DNA of 64,000 nucleotides from Paracentrotus lividus (taxonomy: Eukaryota; Echinodermata; Echinoidea; Camarodonta; Echinidae): NCBI GenBank assembly GCA_940671915.1, contig CALNVZ010003426.1, positions 36,379,024-36,443,023 on the forward strand, given 5' to 3'. The translations under genes were made by a program, and so were the position numbers. Below are positions 1 through 64,000 of this stretch, piece after piece (position 1 is the first letter of the stretch; each line of letters opens with the position of its first letter). The notes below the pieces were generated by a model that made no database searches, was not told the origin of the DNA, and saw only the letters and a program-made list of their open reading frames with translations.

Positions 1-690
1 CTTGTTCTCATCGTCTCAAGAAAATAAAGGAGTAAAAATTCACCTACAGACAATGAAATATGCTCTCCGGAATGCTGAGAGTAGAAGATCCTTTTAGGAA
101 AAAAAACACATCGTCGAAGGATTTTCCTTTCGCCCTGTTAATCTCTCATTATCATCCGATATACCACCAATGGATCATAAATTTAAAAATAGAGAGGGCG
201 ATACACAAAGAACACCTCTGTTTAAAATAAATTTCTACTCAATTTACAACAACAAATTGGAAGAAAACTGATTTTTCAATAATTTTCACACACCATAATT
301 TCACAGCTTATATCAGATTAGCAAAAATCTTAAATCCAGTCAATGAAAAAGGAAAGATAATTATTGAGGAACTTAATTCCGTTGACAGTTACCAGGTTAT
401 GATAAAACCACCACCAGTAAAGGCTAGCACTGAATTGATCATCCAGTATATTTATTTGTCGAATACGACTAAAAGGATTACAAAAAATAACCGTCTATTA
501 TATGTATGAATTATTTAAATCCGCGTTATCCTCTATCGCACGTTGATAAAAGTAGAAATAGGGATGCATCATAGTTGACATCTGTTCCCGCATGTGCAAG
601 TTGTTTTAGTAGTAGATAGGGTTGCGTTCCACAGACTGCTGTTGAGTTAATAGGTAATAACAAAAGGGAACTTATATGGGTCTAGATTTG
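1..690. other. 3' flank, no recognised content
   Basis: AT-rich sequence downstream of the mucin gene. I see no coding exon, RNA gene or clear repeat in it. Confidence 0.4.
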
Positions 691-851
691 CCTTTGACAG
701 GCCTTGCCTTTGTTAAATTCCAACATTTGTATATTTGTATTCTTTATTTTGGCCATGTGTAATTATGTATTTATGCTTTTTGCCATTGTAATTGTATGTA
801 TTTGTCTTTTTTAATGCAAATCTGAAAATAAATGAATTGAATTGAATTGAG
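690..851 (+). repeat. Probable non-LTR retrotransposon 3' tail
   Basis: An AT-rich tract that ends in AAAATAAATG followed by a short (AATTG)n run at about 828-851. A short simple repeat after an AATAAA-like motif is typical of the 3' end of CR1/L2/RTE-type LINEs. No reverse transcriptase is present, so the assignment is tentative. Confidence 0.4.
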
Positions 852-944
852 TATCACATTAGTCTAATACATTTACATTACATGCATATATACCATTAAC
901 TCAGTCCTGAAATACTTACCTATGCATTTCCAGTAAGAACCTTA

Positions 945-1926
945 TACCCCCGTCACACTGAGCTCGTTCTACTACGTCCTTGCAATTTTGCCGAACGGCA
1001 TAGTGGTGTTGTAACTGAGTGACTAGTAAATACTTCTTACGATCTGTTTACGACTCATGGACTAGCTCGCGTCGGATTTCAAAAAGTGTTCAAAAATCGG
1101 GCGCCATCTCCGTCTGAATTTAACGGGGTGCAACGTGCCTGAACAGATGGACGTACTACAAACGAAATTGCCGTACTTAAATCGTTCTAAAGATGTGGTA
1201 GGACGTCGTACAACGAGCATTGTATATTAATTATTCAATCTAAATTAAACGTAGTGACAACGTTCCTTAAACGGGTAGGACTACTCTGAACGAGAAGGAC
1301 GTACTACGAACATACGTTTCAATTTTAACAGAACGGCATGTCATAATTCCGTCACACTGAGCTAGTTCTCACTGCGTTCTAGGTAGTTCTTGGTGAACGG
1401 GCTCAATCTGTTTACACACGGACTGAACGTAGTGCAGACCTTTAAATCTAGTACAGACCGTTTACAATCTGTTTACGAACTGGCGAACGGGCCCGAACGG
1501 AGGAACGGAAAGGCATTCCGATTTTTTGAACATGTTCAAAAAAATCGTACTGGCTTCAAGTTCTAAAATAAACGTAGTGACAACGTTCCTTAAACGGTAG
1601 GACTTACTCTGAACGAGAAGGACGTACTACGAACGTGGGTACTAACTTATCATGCTGCAATAGGCACTTTAGTGACCGTTTGGACGTGCTACGACGGTTA
1701 TGAGTGAACGAGCAAGTTTACTCGTTCTGAAACTGCGATAAAACGTATTGCGGACGGCGATAAGACGAATTGACGTAACGAAACTATTTATGACTGCCTA
1801 GCATGTAAATTCAAGAAAATTTCAGTTATAAGTTCCAACCCGACCAAAGCCCGTTCAGCATTTTTTTTTAAACGGGCAAAAACGGGCAAGAACGTTATAG
1901 AACGACCTCAGTGTGACGGCCCCCTT
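945..1926. repeat. Inverted-repeat (foldback/MITE-like) element
   Basis: The left end reads CCCCCGTCACACTGAG at about 948 and the right end is its inverse, CTCAGTGTGACGGCCCCC, at about 1908. Inside, a block beginning AAACGTAGTGACAACG occurs at about 1248 and again at about 1568, so the interior carries a ~320-bp direct duplication. A third terminus-like sequence, CCGTCACACTGAGCTAG, lies at about 1349, suggesting a composite or nested element. No transposase frame is seen. Confidence 0.7.
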
Positions 1927-2151
1927 ACATGAGCGATAGGCCTAAGTGGTAGTTCATACTTTACTTATTAATGAACACAAAATATCCTACTCTTTACAAT
2001 ATCTATTCCACAACATAATAAAGTAAGTAATTTTTTCTTTCCAATTTTCATAGGCTTTTATATGAATTACAATTCTCATTTATCAGTGTTTGTGCCGAAG
2101 ATAGTCATTGAAATATGTTCTTAGCCTGTTTGTTTAGTTAGTCTCTCCTTA

Positions 2152-2291
2152 AAGGGCCTGTCCCACAGGAGGCGATCGTTGTGGTGACAACCCGAGAATG
2201 TCAAAACCGTAAGAAGATTGGATAAAAACGGCGAGTATAGACATATCTACGACTTTACATACGATCGCCTTTTGTTGGACAGGCCCTTAAG
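2152..2291. repeat. Short MITE (~140 bp)
   Basis: Terminal inverted repeats: AAGGGCCTGTCCCACAGG at the left and TTGGACAGGCCCTT at the right, with GGCGATCGT / ACGATCGCC just inside each end. Non-coding and compact, as expected for a miniature inverted-repeat element. Confidence 0.75.
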
Positions 2292-2418
2292 TCATTATTT
2301 GTTATGATCACTTTTTAAATTGTCTGAAAACATTAAATTAAGAGCGATTCTCAACCAAAAATGTAAATAAAAACTGATAATAAAAGTACACAATTTTTAA
2401 TAAGTAGTTGAAATAATT

Positions 2419-64000
<61,582 letters not shown>

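Overview
The window is animal genomic DNA, most likely from a marine invertebrate deuterostome; an echinoid is my best guess. It shows small exons with GT-AG introns, abundant microsatellites and many foldback or palindromic repeats, including one whose arms are made of 15-bp units as in sea urchin TU elements. The taxon call is inference. Two N gaps (38231-38312 and 49546-49570) and a block that repeats with many single-base indels show that part of the assembly was filled with noisy long-read sequence.

One gene explains almost all coding signal. It is transcribed on the minus strand from beyond position 64000 down to about 2419. I placed 35 exons (about 4.9 kb of coding sequence, about 1640 residues). 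Exon phases agree at every junction apart from local sequence errors. The product is a MUC4-like membrane mucin. In protein order it has: the end of a NIDO/linker region (63842-64000); an AMOP domain (61415-61655, 59706-59813, 57486-57602); a VWD domain (53201-53406, 40535-40622, 39067-39270, 38713-38826) and the post-VWD region typical of MUC4 (30021-30275); a cadherin-like/Ig-like segment (28750-28947, 27794-27978); six EGF domains, one of them truncated (26692 to 23056 region); SEA 1 (22161-22273 and 19055-19271); three EGF domains (18478, 17585, 15678); a Ser/Thr-rich exon with a 12-residue repeat (13865-14128); SEA 2 (13176-13282 and 12458-12686); a stalk of six tiny Thr/Ser-rich exons (11716 to 8409); SEA 3 (6428-6561 and 5595-5811); a transmembrane segment (4703-4844); and a cytoplasmic tail (3716-3863 and 2419-2520). 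The 5' exons and promoter lie outside the window.

The rest is intron or 3' flank, filled by repeats. They include palindromic TA-target MITE-like elements, a head-to-head Tc1/mariner remnant, tRNA-derived SINEs, a 110-bp tandem array with a GC-rich hairpin, and a CTAG-rich tract. The 12-kb intron 40623-53200 holds a very large foldback element built of 157-bp units. A second element is inserted in it with a 4-bp CCGG target duplication, and that element holds further palindromic elements.

The block 44782-49545 is a noisy second version of 49571-54366, including a broken copy of the first VWD exon. I read it as a false duplication. No prokaryotic feature, CRISPR array, rRNA or functional tRNA gene was seen. 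A possible plus-strand spliced transcript in the 30-38 kb intron is only suggestive.
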